Below, piece after piece: positions 24,907 through 33,555 of a stretch of DNA of 64,000 bases. A program made the position numbers and the translations under genes. The stretch is from assembly GCF_009857135.1 (NCBI RefSeq), contig NZ_CP047318.1, positions 6,758,001-6,822,000 on the forward strand. The letters are read 5' to 3'. Origin of the DNA: Streptomyces sp. HM190. Lineage in GTDB: Bacteria > Actinomycetota > Actinomycetes > Streptomycetales > Streptomycetaceae. Within the stretch, counting starts at the first letter, position 1; every line of letters begins with the position of its first letter. A model generated the notes under the pieces. That model was not told the DNA's origin and made no database searches. It was given only the letters and a program-made list of their open reading frames with translations.

Positions 24907-27359
24907 TGACGGCCCCCCACCGGCTGCGCCTGCCGGCCCAGCCCCCGCCTCCGCTGCGCGGTCATCTGCCCTTCGCGGACGTCCCCGGCGCGAGCGACCC
25001 CATCGAGGTCACCAGCCGCTGGCTCACCCGCGGCGGCCGCCCCTGGTTCCCGGTCTCCGGCGAGTTCCACTTCACCCGCTGCCCCGCCGGGGAGTGGGAG
25101 GAGGAACTGCTCAAGATGAAGGCCGGCGGGGTGACGGTCGTCGCCTCGTACGTCATCTGGATCCACCACGAGGAGACCGAGGGCGACCTCCGCTTCGACG
25201 GCGACCGCGACCTGCGGCGCTTCGCCGAACTCTGCTCCCGCCACGGCCTGGACCTCGTCCCCCGCATCGGCCCCTGGGTGCACGCGGAGGCGCGCAACGG
25301 GGGCCTGCCCGACTGGGTCCTCGCCCGCACCGGCGCGCCCCGCACCGACGACCCGGCCTACCTGGCGCCCGTACGCCGCTGGTACGCGGCCGTGGCCGAG
25401 CAGCTCCGCGGCCTGGACCGGGGCAACGGCGGCCCCGTCGTCGCCCTCCAGATCGAGAACGAGCTGTACGACCAGCCGGGCCACCTGCTCACCCTGAAGC
25501 GGACCGCCCAGGAGGCCGGACTCGCCGCCCCGCTGTGGACGTCGACCGCCTGGGGCGGCGTCCAACTGCCCCCCGACGAACTGCTGCCCCTGTACGGCGG
25601 CTACCCCGAGACCTTCTGGACCGAGGCCGACGGCGGCTGGCCCGACACCTGCCGCAAGCACTTCTTCTTCACCCACCAGCGCGACGACGAGGGCATCGGC
25701 GCCGACCTGCGCCCCACCACGGTCCGCGGCGGCGCACCGGACGCGCTCGCGGACCGCTTCCCCTGGGCCACCTGCGAGCTGGGCGGCGGCATGGCCGTGG
25801 CCTACCACCGCAGGCCACGCGTCGACGCCGCCGACATCGGCGCCCTCGGCCTCACCAAGATCGGATGCGGATCGGTGTGGCAGGGCTACTACATGTTCCA
25901 CGGCGGCACGAACCCCCGGGGGCGCGCCACGTTCCTCCAGGAGTCCCACGCCACCGGCTACCCCAACGACCTGCCCCTGCTGACCTACGACTTCCAGGCC
26001 CCGCTCGGCGAGTACGGCCAGTACCGGCCCTCCTACCACGAACTCCGCCTCCAGCACCTGCTGCTGGCCGACTTCGGGCAGCTCATCGCCCCCATGAGGT
26101 CGGTCCTGCCCGAGCGGCTGCCGGCCGGCCAGGACGACCGGGAGACCCTGCGCTGGGCGGTGCGCGGCGACGGACGGTCCGGCTTCCTGTTCGTCAACAA
26201 CCACCAGCCGCACGAGCCGCTGCCGGACCACACGGGCGTCTCCTTCACGGTCGACTTCCCGGACGCGCCGCCCCTCACCCTGCCGTCCACGCCGGTCACG
26301 GTCCGCCGGGGCGCGTACTTCTGCTGGCCGCTCCGGCTCGACGTGGGCGGACTGCGGCTGGAGTGGGCCACGGCGCAGGTGGTGTGCGTGGTGGACGGCG
26401 CGGCGGGACGAGCCGAGGACGGCGCTGACACCGACGCCGTCGGGCCGGTGCTGGTGCTGGCCGCGATCGACGGCATCACCCCCGAACTCGCCCTGGACGC
26501 ACGGTCGGTGAAGGCGGTGCGGGCGCCCTCCGGCGACCTGACGACCGACGGCGACCGCCTCCTCGTCACCGGGCTGCGGCCCGGCACGGACGCCCTCGTC
26601 GAGGTGGACACCGCCGACGGGCGCCGCGTCGGCCTCCTCGTCCTGGACGCGGCCACGGCCCGTACCGCCTACCGGGGCCCCGCCTGGGGTGCCGACCGGC
26701 TGGTCCTCTGCGACGGCGGCGTCGTCTTCGACACCCACCGGGACGAGGTACGGGTGCACAGCCGGTCCCCGGAGCCGTCGTTCGCGGTGCTGCCCGCGCC
26801 CCCGGCGGCGCCCGTGGCCGCCCACGGCACCGTGAAGGAGACCGCGGACGGGGTGTTCACCCGCTACACCCTGGTCGCGGCGGCCGAGGGGCCCGGCGTC
26901 GCCGACGGGCCGGGCGGCTCCGAACGGACCCTGCCCGTCGCCCTCGTCCGGGCGCCAGGCGAGGCACCTCCCACCACCACCGGCGTGCTCGGTCGGGCCG
27001 GCGCCCCGGGGGACGAGCACTACGACACCGTCGCCGCCGAGTACCACGTGCCCGTGCCGGACGACCTGCCGCCCGGCACCCTGCTCCGGGTCCACTGGAC
27101 CGGTGACACCGGCCGCGCCCATGTCGGGGACCGGCTCGTCGCCGACCAGTTCTACTCCGGGCGCGTCTGGGACCTCGCGGTCGACCGGCTGCGGACGGAA
27201 GGGGACCCCGGTACGGAGGGGCTGCGGTTGAGGATCCTTCCGCTGCCCGCCGGGGCGCCGGTGCACATCCCGGGCCGGACCGGCGACTCGCCGCTGCCGG
27301 CACGGATCGACCGGGTGGAGTGGCTCACCGTGCACACCCTGCCGTTCCGCGCGGGCTGA
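24906..27359 (+). CDS. Large divergent GH35-type beta-galactosidase
   Basis: An 817-residue glycoside hydrolase of the GH35/clan-A type. It has VSGEFHFTRCPAGEWEEEL, the acid/base Glu186 in LQIENELYD and a candidate nucleophile Glu291 in WATCELGGGMA, with FHGGTNPRGRATFLQES near residue 345, the counterpart of HGGTNFG in the upstream enzyme. The C-terminal half (about 420-817) holds beta-rich domains. It has no signal peptide. The ATG overlaps the upstream stop (TGATG), so the two GH35 genes are translationally coupled. It clearly differs from its neighbour in the catalytic region, so it probably acts on a different linkage or chain length. Confidence 0.88.
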   Translation: MTAPHRLRLPAQPPPPLRGHLPFADVPGASDPIEVTSRWLTRGGRPWFPVSGEFHFTRCPAGEWEEELLKMKAGGVTVVASYVIWIHHEETEGDLRFDGDRDLRRFAELCSRHGLDLVPRIGPWVHAEARNGGLPDWVLARTGAPRTDDPAYLAPVRRWYAAVAEQLRGLDRGNGGPVVALQIENELYDQPGHLLTLKRTAQEAGLAAPLWTSTAWGGVQLPPDELLPLYGGYPETFWTEADGGWPDTCRKHFFFTHQRDDEGIGADLRPTTVRGGAPDALADRFPWATCELGGGMAVAYHRRPRVDAADIGALGLTKIGCGSVWQGYYMFHGGTNPRGRATFLQESHATGYPNDLPLLTYDFQAPLGEYGQYRPSYHELRLQHLLLADFGQLIAPMRSVLPERLPAGQDDRETLRWAVRGDGRSGFLFVNNHQPHEPLPDHTGVSFTVDFPDAPPLTLPSTPVTVRRGAYFCWPLRLDVGGLRLEWATAQVVCVVDGAAGRAEDGADTDAVGPVLVLAAIDGITPELALDARSVKAVRAPSGDLTTDGDRLLVTGLRPGTDALVEVDTADGRRVGLLVLDAATARTAYRGPAWGADRLVLCDGGVVFDTHRDEVRVHSRSPEPSFAVLPAPPAAPVAAHGTVKETADGVFTRYTLVAAAEGPGVADGPGGSERTLPVALVRAPGEAPPTTTGVLGRAGAPGDEHYDTVAAEYHVPVPDDLPPGTLLRVHWTGDTGRAHVGDRLVADQFYSGRVWDLAVDRLRTEGDPGTEGLRLRILPLPAGAPVHIPGRTGDSPLPARIDRVEWLTVHTLPFRAG

Positions 27360-27367
27360 CCCCGGGC

Positions 27368-27401
27368 ACGGGAGGCCGGGGCCCGCGCCCCAGCCTCCCG
27401 T
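27368..27401 (+). terminator. Hairpin after the GH35 operon
   Basis: A stem of ACGGGAGGC-x-GGGG (27368-27381) pairs with CCCC-x-GCCTCCCGT (27388-27401) around a 6-base loop, directly after the second GH35 stop and before lacI. Confidence 0.8.
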
Positions 27402-27489
27402 CGGACCCCCGGCGTCCCGGGCGCCGCACCTATTCTGTGAACCCCGGCGGGACCCCGTCCCGCCCTCCTGTCGACGAAGGAAGCGCCGC

Positions 27490-28599
27490 ATGCCCCGAAG
27501 CACCACGGACGGCACCGCGGCCAACGGCGGCGCGGCCGGCGGCCCCAGACCCACCGGCAGCCGCAGCAGACGGAACTTCGCCGGCGCCCGGCCGGTGATG
27601 GACGACGTGGCCCGGCTCGCCGGCGTCTCCAAGCAGACGGTCTCCCGCGTCCTCAACGACCACCCGGCCGTACGCCCAGAGACCCGCGAGGCCGTGCGGG
27701 CCGCGATGCGGGCCCTCGGCTACCGCCCGAGCCGCAGCGCCCGTTCCCTGGCCAGCGGCCGTACCCGCATGCTCGGTGTGATCTCGTTCGACGCGGCCCG
27801 CTACGGGCCCGCGTCCACGCTCACCGCGATCAACACCGCTGCCCAGGACGCCGGCTACCTGGTCAGCTCCATCGCGCTGGACACCGCGGACCGCGACACG
27901 GTCGTCCAGGCGGTGGACCGGCTGTCCGCCGAGGGCGCCGACGGGATCATCGCCATCGCCCCCCAGCGCCCGGTGGCGACGGCGCTCGCCGCCGCCCGCC
28001 CCGACACCCCGCTGGTGATGCTCGACAACGGCCTCGGCGACGGCACCCCCGTGGTGTCCTCGGACTTCCGGGCCGGGGCACGGCTCGCCACCGAGCACCT
28101 GCTGGGCCTCGGCCACCCCACGGTCCGGCACATCGCGGGCCCCACCGGCTGGACCTCCGCCGACCGGCGTGCCGCGAGCTGGCGCGACACCCTCACCGGG
28201 GCCGGGGCCCCCGTCCACGCACCGCTCGTCGGGGACTGGAGCGCCGACTCCGGATACGCCCTGGGGCGGCGGCTCGCGGACGACCCGGACGTCACCGCCG
28301 TCTTCGTCTCCAACGACCAGATGGCCCTCGGACTGCTGCGGGCCCTGCACGAGGCGGGCCGCCGCGTCCCGGACGACGTGAGCGTCGTCGGTTACGACGA
28401 CATCCCGGAGGCCGCGCATCTGCTGCCGCCGCTGACGACCGTCCGCACCGACTTCTCCGAGATCGGCACCCGGTCCCTGCGCCTGCTCCTGACCCAGCTG
28501 GACGACCCGGCCGACACGGAGGAGCCCCCGGCGCGGACCGAACAGACCGTGCCGGTGGAACTCGTCGTCCGCCGCAGCACCGGGCCGGCCCCGCGCTGA
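27490..28599 (+). CDS. LacI-family transcriptional regulator
   Basis: A 369-residue repressor. Residues 1-34 are a flexible extension, then the LacI helix-turn-helix (VMDDVARLAGVSKQTVSRVL, about residues 36-55) with hinge helix, and a periplasmic-binding-protein-like effector domain (85-350) with VSNDQMALGLLRALHEAG and VPDDVSVVGYDDIPEA. It lies directly after the GH35 operon on the same strand and behind a terminator. The two LacI-type palindromes at 19922 and 21804 are its likely operators, with a galactoside as the inducer by inference. The ATG at 27490 follows GAAGGAAG. Confidence 0.92.
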   Translation: MPRSTTDGTAANGGAAGGPRPTGSRSRRNFAGARPVMDDVARLAGVSKQTVSRVLNDHPAVRPETREAVRAAMRALGYRPSRSARSLASGRTRMLGVISFDAARYGPASTLTAINTAAQDAGYLVSSIALDTADRDTVVQAVDRLSAEGADGIIAIAPQRPVATALAAARPDTPLVMLDNGLGDGTPVVSSDFRAGARLATEHLLGLGHPTVRHIAGPTGWTSADRRAASWRDTLTGAGAPVHAPLVGDWSADSGYALGRRLADDPDVTAVFVSNDQMALGLLRALHEAGRRVPDDVSVVGYDDIPEAAHLLPPLTTVRTDFSEIGTRSLRLLLTQLDDPADTEEPPARTEQTVPVELVVRRSTGPAPR

Positions 28600-28624
28600 C
28601 CCGGCCGCCCGGCGCCGCCCCAGG

Positions 28625-29440
28625 TCACGGCTTGCGGGCGATCGCCCCGTACATCGCGATGTCCTCGTCGCGGATGCCCTGCTCGCCGGTGCCGTCCGGG
28701 TGCCACTTGTGCACCTGGACGATGCCCGGCTCCACGAGTTCCAGGCCCTGGAAGAACTCGTGGGCCTCGTCGATGGTGCGCAGCCGCATCGGCATGTCGC
28801 GGGCCGCGTACTCGCGGGCGACCCGGCCCACCTCCTCCGGCGCGAACTCGGCGGTGCCGATGGTCATCGCGAGGTAGCTGCCGGACGGCAGGGGTTCGAG
28901 CAGCCGGCGCACGATGCCCACCGCGTCGTCCTCGTCCAGGACGAAGTGGACGATCGCGATCACGGTGAGCGCGACCGGCCGGGTCAGGTCGAGGGTCTCC
29001 AGGAACTCGGGGGAGCCGAGGACGGTCTCCGGGTCCTGGAAGTCGGCCTCGATGTAGGCGGTCCTGCCCTCGGGCGTGCTGGACAGCAGCCCCTGGGACA
29101 GGGTGAGGACGATGGGGTCGTTGTCCACGTAGACCACCCGCGACTCGGGGGCCACCGACTGGGCGATCTCGTGGAGGTTGGGGGAGGTGGGGATGCCGGT
29201 CCCGATGTCGAGGAACTGGCGTATGCCGGCCTGCTCGGTGAGCCAGCGCACCGCGCGGTTCATCCAGTCGCGGTTGGCGCGCATGTGGACCGGCAGGGCC
29301 GGCCACTCGCGCGCCATCGCGTCACCGGCCTCCTTGTCGGCCGGGTAGTAGTCCTTGCCGCCGAGGATGTAGTCGTAGATGCGCGCGGAATGCGCGTGCT
29401 CGGTGTCGATCCGGTCGGCCGGCCATCCGTTGTCGGGCAA
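28625..29440 (-). CDS. SAV2177-family (DUF574) SAM-dependent methyltransferase
   Basis: A 271-residue protein of the actinobacterial SAV2177/DUF574 family. It keeps DRIDTEHAHSARIYDYILGG at the start and FLDIGTGIPTSPN as the SAM-binding motif. The substrate is unknown for the family; members are numerous in Streptomyces and often beside WhiJ-like loci, as here. The start is TTG at 29440: GGGAGGGG lies at the usual distance before it, while ATG at 29455 would overlap that site. The gene is convergent with lacI (25 bases between stops). Confidence 0.87.
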   Translation of the reverse strand: MPDNGWPADRIDTEHAHSARIYDYILGGKDYYPADKEAGDAMAREWPALPVHMRANRDWMNRAVRWLTEQAGIRQFLDIGTGIPTSPNLHEIAQSVAPESRVVYVDNDPIVLTLSQGLLSSTPEGRTAYIEADFQDPETVLGSPEFLETLDLTRPVALTVIAIVHFVLDEDDAVGIVRRLLEPLPSGSYLAMTIGTAEFAPEEVGRVAREYAARDMPMRLRTIDEAHEFFQGLELVEPGIVQVHKWHPDGTGEQGIRDEDIAMYGAIARKP

Positions 29441-29561
29441 CGCCGCCCCTCCCATCAGGTCGTTCGGTCCAGGTGCGCGGTCGGGTGATGTCGGGGTCCG
29501 GCGTGCACCGGACCCCGGGTTCGGCAAGTGGTGCGTCAACACAGTTTCGCAGAAAGGGTGT

Positions 29562-29849
29562 TCACAGCAGGAAGTCGGCCGCTCCCGCCTTCACCCCGGT
29601 CAGGAACGTGGTCATCTCCCGCGGGGTGAAGACCAGCGCCGGGCCGTCCGGATCGGTCGACTGGCGTACGGCGACCCGGCCGTCGGCCAGCTTCTTCACC
29701 TCCACGCAGGCGCCGCCCGCGTCGTCGCTCCAGGGGCGGCGCCAGTCCTGGGCGCCGAGGTCGCGGGCCGGCATGCCGTTGCGTACGTCGTGGATGTCGC
29801 GGATGTCTCGTATCGAGTGGCGCACGTCCTGGGACACGTCGTGGTGCAC
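29562..29849 (-). CDS. DUF397 protein, partner of the XRE regulator
   Basis: A 95-residue DUF397 protein. The family core is WRRPWSDDAGGACVEVKKL, VAVRQSTDPDGPALVFTP and EMTTFLTGVKAG. DUF397 proteins are small partners of WhiJ-type XRE regulators in streptomycetes. The GTG at 29849 lies one base after the regulator's TGA and uses the AAGGAG in that gene's last codons, so both are coupled. The first 30 residues (His/Asp-rich with RDIRDIHD) are longer than in many family members. Confidence 0.87.
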   Translation of the reverse strand: MHHDVSQDVRHSIRDIRDIHDVRNGMPARDLGAQDWRRPWSDDAGGACVEVKKLADGRVAVRQSTDPDGPALVFTPREMTTFLTGVKAGAADFLL

Positions 29850-29850
29850 G

Positions 29851-30726
29851 TCAGAGCTCCTTGCGTAGGGCGCCGAGGAGGGCCTCGGTCTTGCGGGGCG
29901 GCGCGGACTGCGCGCCCAGCCGGTCCATGGCCTCGCGGTAGACGACGACGTCGTCCCCCTTGTCGAGGTACACGGCGCCCACCAGACCGTTGAGGTACAC
30001 GATGTCCGGCAACTCGGGCGCCCTGAACCGGAAGAGATGGAACGCACCGGCCCGCATCGCCGGATGCGGGCCGTTCCGGAACGGCATCAGCTGCACCGTC
30101 ACGTGCGGCAGCCGGTTCATCTCGATCAGATGGTCGATCTGGGCACGCATCACGTCCGGTCCGCCCACCGGCCAGCGGAGCACCGTCTCGTCCATCACCA
30201 CCCACAGCCGCGGCGGCTGCTCCCGCGCGAGCAGTTCCTGGCGGCGCATCCGCAACGCCACCCGGCGCTCGGTCGCCTCCGTCGCCGCGTGCGGATTGCC
30301 CGCGCCCAGCAGGGCGCGCGCGTACGCCTCGGTCTGCAGCAGCCCGTGCACGAACTGCGCCTCGTACGCGCGGATCTGGAGCGCCGCCTGCTCCAGGCTC
30401 AGATAGGCGGCGAACCAGTCGGGCAGGACGTCCCGGTAGGTGTGCCACCAGCCGCGCTTGTTGGCCTCGCGGACCGACTTGAGGAAGGTCTCGATCTCCT
30501 GCTGGTCGCTCACCCCGTAGACCTGGAGCAGTTTCTCCACGTCCGGCAGGCGCAGCCGGGCGACCTTGGCGGCCTCCATCCGGCGGATCGTGGAGTGGCT
30601 CACCCCGATCGCCTCACCGGCCTGCTCGAACGTGAGGCCGGCGCGGGTGCGCAGTTCCTCCAGCTGCCGGCCGAGGATCATGCGCAGTACGGAGGGGGCT
30701 CCGCCCCAGTCGGTCTCCGCGGTCAC
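29851..30726 (-). CDS. XRE-family helix-turn-helix regulator, WhiJ-like (DUF5753)
   Basis: A 291-residue regulator with an N-terminal XRE HTH (about residues 15-70: ELRTRAGLTFEQAGEAIGVS and HSTIRRMEAAKV) and a DUF5753 C-terminal domain (about 90-290). WhiJ in S. coelicolor is the type example and affects development. The start is GTG at 30726 (AAGGAG plus 6 bases); a GTG at 30732 overlaps that site. With the DUF397 gene downstream and the HATPase gene divergent, it forms the known three-gene WhiJ/AbaA-like module. Its target DNA is probably in the 30727-31025 region. Confidence 0.9.
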   Translation of the reverse strand: MTAETDWGGAPSVLRMILGRQLEELRTRAGLTFEQAGEAIGVSHSTIRRMEAAKVARLRLPDVEKLLQVYGVSDQQEIETFLKSVREANKRGWWHTYRDVLPDWFAAYLSLEQAALQIRAYEAQFVHGLLQTEAYARALLGAGNPHAATEATERRVALRMRRQELLAREQPPRLWVVMDETVLRWPVGGPDVMRAQIDHLIEMNRLPHVTVQLMPFRNGPHPAMRAGAFHLFRFRAPELPDIVYLNGLVGAVYLDKGDDVVVYREAMDRLGAQSAPPRKTEALLGALRKEL

Positions 30727-31025
30727 GCCCACCTCCTTGCCTCGATGACGCAGTCTGACACGATCTTGGCGCGAACGTAGACCTCCTGCGATCGTCGTTT
30801 TGCAAATTTCAACTTGCCGGTTGCGAGGTGTTGTTCACGGATGCCAGAGTGGGACCACCGCCACGGCCTCGGTGAACACTGAGGCTGCGCGGCCAGGTTG
30901 GGGGAGATGTGGCCGCAACTCAGCTCTGTGCGCCGCGAGTTGCACGACCTTTGCGGCACAGGGCGAGGCCGGCCGTGGCACCGGCACCCCCGACGGTGCG
31001 AAGAGCCCACGAAAGGCGTACGGCG
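30727..31025. promoter_or_regulatory. Divergent control region of the WhiJ-like module
   Basis: A 299-base region between the XRE gene and the HATPase gene. The half nearer the XRE start is AT-rich (for example TTTGCAAATTTC at about 30799-30810) and probably carries its promoter and operator. I see no long perfect palindrome. Confidence 0.45.
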
Positions 31026-31535
31026 ATGGCTCCGCCCCTCCTCCCCCAGTCGTCGGACCGGTTACCTCCGGCCCTGTACCCACCCGCCCCGACGGCGGTC
31101 TACGAGCCCCACAGGGCGGGCGTGTTCGGGCTGCCCGCGGTGCCCGTGTCGGCGGGCGAGGCACGTAGAAGTGTCCGCGAACTGCTCGAAGGGTGGGGAG
31201 TGACCCCGGACGTCCGCGAGGACGCCCTCCTCATCACCTCCGAACTCGTCACCAACGCGCTGACCCACACCACGACCGAGTGGATCGTGTGTCGGCTGCA
31301 CCTCACCGGGCAGCGGCTCCGCATCGAGGTCGAGGACCAGAACCGCGGTTCCGCCCAGCCCGCCCGACGCCGACCGGGACCCGACGACCAGAACGGACGC
31401 GGGCTCATGCTGGTCGGCATGCTCAGCAGCGACTGGGGGGTCGACGAGACCCCACAACGGTCCGGTCGCGTCGTCTGGGCAGAACTGCCGTCGGAGGGCC
31501 GGGAAACCGCCGAGCCCGCCCCTCCGACGGCCTGA
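31026..31535 (+). CDS. Small ATP-binding (HATPase_c_2) regulatory protein
   Basis: A 169-residue GHKL ATPase-domain protein of the anti-sigma-factor-like kinase type. The N box is LLITSELVTNALTHTT (about residues 68-83), then IEVEDQNRGSAQP (G1-like) and GRGLMLVGMLSSDWG (G2-like). Such small proteins accompany XRE/DUF397 pairs in Streptomyces (the AbaA/WhiJ module) and may act as anti-sigma or signalling kinases. The ATG at 31026 is preceded by AAAGG. It is divergent from the XRE gene. Confidence 0.85.
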   Translation: MAPPLLPQSSDRLPPALYPPAPTAVYEPHRAGVFGLPAVPVSAGEARRSVRELLEGWGVTPDVREDALLITSELVTNALTHTTTEWIVCRLHLTGQRLRIEVEDQNRGSAQPARRRPGPDDQNGRGLMLVGMLSSDWGVDETPQRSGRVVWAELPSEGRETAEPAPPTA

Positions 31536-31631
31536 CCTTCCACCGGGACCCCACACAGCCCGGGGCCGCACGCCTCGGGACCGCACAGCCGGGGTTACGC
31601 TTCCCTCTGCGTACGGTGGGAGGGAAGCACG

Positions 31632-32543
31632 GTGAGCACCGAGTCCGAGACCGACGTCCTGGTGCTGGGCGGTTCCGGCGTCGACACCATCGTCCACGTG
31701 CCCGAACTGCCGCTGCCGTTCGCGGACAGTCATCTCGTTCCGGCCATCGAGACCAGAGCCGGACAGACCGGGGACTTCCTGGCGGTCGCCGTGCACGCCC
31801 TGGGCCTGCGCACGCACCATCTGGACCTGCTCGGCGACGACCACGAGGGCGACCTGGTGCGCGCGCTCCACCGCGACCGCGGCATCCCGCTCACCGAGGC
31901 ACCCCTGCCCGGCGGCACCCGACGCGCCGTGAACCTGGTCGGCCCCGACGGGCGCCGCAGCTCGCTCTACGACGGCAGCCGCGGCCAGGAGGCCGACGAA
32001 CTGCCACCACAGACCGTCCGGGCCCTCGCCCGCGCCAGCCACCACGTGCACGTCTGCATCACCGCGCCGTGCGCCGCGTCCCTGCCGCTGCTGCGGGAGA
32101 CCGGGGCGAGCGTCTCGACGGACCTGCACGACTGGGACGGCGTCAACCCCTACCACGAGCCGTTCGCCCACGCGGCGGACGTGGTGTTCCTGTCGGCCGC
32201 CGCGCTCGCCGACCCGGAGGCGACGATGCGCCGGATCGCCGCACGCGGCCGGGCCCGGGTGGTCGTGGCCACGGCGGGCGCCGACGGCGCGTACCAACTG
32301 GCCGACGGTGTGCTCAGCCGTGTCCCCGCGGTGCCCCCGCCCGCGCCGGTCGTGGACTCCAACGGCGCCGGGCACGCGTTCGCGGCGGGCTACCTCTTCG
32401 GGCGCCTCACCGGCGAACCACCGCACCGGTGCGGCCTCTTCGGCGCCATCGCCGGCGCGTACGCCTGCACGGTCCCCTCGACCCGCACCGACGCGATCGG
32501 CCGCGCCGAACTCCTCGCCCGCGCCGCCGAGCTGGAGACCTGA
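31632..32543 (+). CDS. PfkB-family protein with altered catalytic motif
   Basis: A 303-residue protein of the ribokinase/PfkB family (fold of sugar and nucleoside kinases). The N-terminal start LVLGGSGVDTIVHV and the C-terminal signature VDSNGAGHAFAAGYLFG (241-257) are clear. The family catalytic base is the Asp of GAGD; here position 248 is His (codon CAC). The substrate-binding GGNAAN-type motif is also changed to RAGQTGDFLAVA (42-53). It may be inactive as a kinase, or act differently. GTG start at 31632 lies close to GGAGGGAAG. It is convergent with conservon 1 across a perfect terminator. Confidence 0.87.
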   Translation: MSTESETDVLVLGGSGVDTIVHVPELPLPFADSHLVPAIETRAGQTGDFLAVAVHALGLRTHHLDLLGDDHEGDLVRALHRDRGIPLTEAPLPGGTRRAVNLVGPDGRRSSLYDGSRGQEADELPPQTVRALARASHHVHVCITAPCAASLPLLRETGASVSTDLHDWDGVNPYHEPFAHAADVVFLSAAALADPEATMRRIAARGRARVVVATAGADGAYQLADGVLSRVPAVPPPAPVVDSNGAGHAFAAGYLFGRLTGEPPHRCGLFGAIAGAYACTVPSTRTDAIGRAELLARAAELET

Positions 32544-32574
32544 GCGGCGCGGAGGAGTGGGCGACCGCCCCGTC

Positions 32575-32598
32575 GGCCCCGCCCACGAGGGCGGGGCC
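32575..32598. terminator. Bidirectional terminator between the PfkB and cvnD genes
   Basis: A perfect 10-bp GC stem (GGCCCCGCCC at 32575-32584 with 32589-32598) closes an ACGA tetraloop between convergent stops at 32543 and 32604. Confidence 0.9.
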
Positions 32599-32603
32599 GT
32601 CAG

Positions 32604-33200
32604 TCAGAGCAGTCCGCTCGCCGCGAGCCGGGCCTCCGCCTGCGCGCGGGCCGCTTCGAGCACCGCCAGCAGGACCGTCTTGCTGGACTGGCGCTCCCGC
32701 ACGTCGCACAGCACGACCGGCGTCGACGGGTCGAGGTCGAGGGCGTGGCGCACCTGCTCGGCCGTCGCCTCCCTGCGGCCGTCGAAGCAGTTGACGCCGA
32801 CGGCGAACGGGATGTCGCGGGACTCGAAGAAGTCGATCGAGGCGAACGACGCGTCCAGACGGCGGGTGTCGGCGAGGACCACGGCCCCCAGCGCGCCCAT
32901 CGACAGGTCGTCCCACATGAACCAGAAACGGTCCTGGCCCGGCGTACCGAACAGGTAGAGCACCAGCTCCGGGGAGATGGTGATGCGGCCGAAGTCCATG
33001 GCGACGGTGGTCGAGGTCTTCTTCTCGACGCCCGCGAGGTCGTCCACACCCACGCTCGCCGTGGTGATGCGCTCCTCGGTCTCCAGCGGGGCGACCTCAC
33101 TCACCGAGCCCACCATCGTGGTCTTGCCGACACCGAAACCGCCCGCGATGAGGATCTTCAAGGCGGTGGGAAGGAGCGGCTCAGAGCTGACGGATACCAT
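32604..33200 (-). CDS. cvnD: CvnD-type small GTPase (conservon 1)
   Basis: A 198-residue Ras-like G protein of the conservon set, which forms a membrane-associated complex with CvnA, B and C that resembles eukaryotic GPCR signalling. P-loop GGFGVGKTT is at about residues 20-28, DFGRITISPELVLYLFGTPGQDRF holds the switch II DxxG-like TPGQ, and NCFDGR is the NKxD-equivalent. The start at 33200 overlaps the cvnC end by 20 bases, so it is translationally coupled as the last gene of cvnA-B-C-D. Confidence 0.95.
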   Translation of the reverse strand: MVSVSSEPLLPTALKILIAGGFGVGKTTMVGSVSEVAPLETEERITTASVGVDDLAGVEKKTSTTVAMDFGRITISPELVLYLFGTPGQDRFWFMWDDLSMGALGAVVLADTRRLDASFASIDFFESRDIPFAVGVNCFDGRREATAEQVRHALDLDPSTPVVLCDVRERQSSKTVLLAVLEAARAQAEARLAASGLL

Positions 33201-33555
33201 CCATCACCCTTTCGATCAGATCCACGCTCGGCTGCTCGGTCAGCGCGGGCGGGGACTGGACAATGATCAGCTCGGCGTTGAGGAGGTCGCCACAGAGCAC
33301 CTTCACCACACTCACCGGCAGATCCAGCGTCCCCGCGATCTCGGCCACCGCGACGGCCCGTTCGCGACACAGCGCGAGGATCGCCATGGCCTCCGGCTCT
33401 AAGTGGTCCTGCTCCGACTCATGGGTGAACCGGGAGACCACCAGGGTGATCAGCGTGAAGTGGTGTCTGCTGTGGCGGGTGCGGCCACCGGTGATGGCGT
33501 ACGGCCGGACATGACGTCCGGCCTGCTCATCGTCGAGCCATCGTGGCTCACGCAT
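33181..33555 (-). CDS. cvnC: CvnC-type DUF742 protein (conservon 1)
   Basis: A 124-residue DUF742 protein. The hallmarks are RPYAITGGRTRHSRHHFTLITLV at the N-terminus (shown across residues 15-37) and a winged-helix-like VAVAEIAGTLDLPVSVVKVLCGDLL. It is one of the four conserved conservon subunits and probably bridges CvnB and CvnD. The ATG at 33555 overlaps the end of cvnB by 8 bases. Confidence 0.93.
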   Translation of the reverse strand: MREPRWLDDEQAGRHVRPYAITGGRTRHSRHHFTLITLVVSRFTHESEQDHLEPEAMAILALCRERAVAVAEIAGTLDLPVSVVKVLCGDLLNAELIIVQSPPALTEQPSVDLIERVMDGIRQL

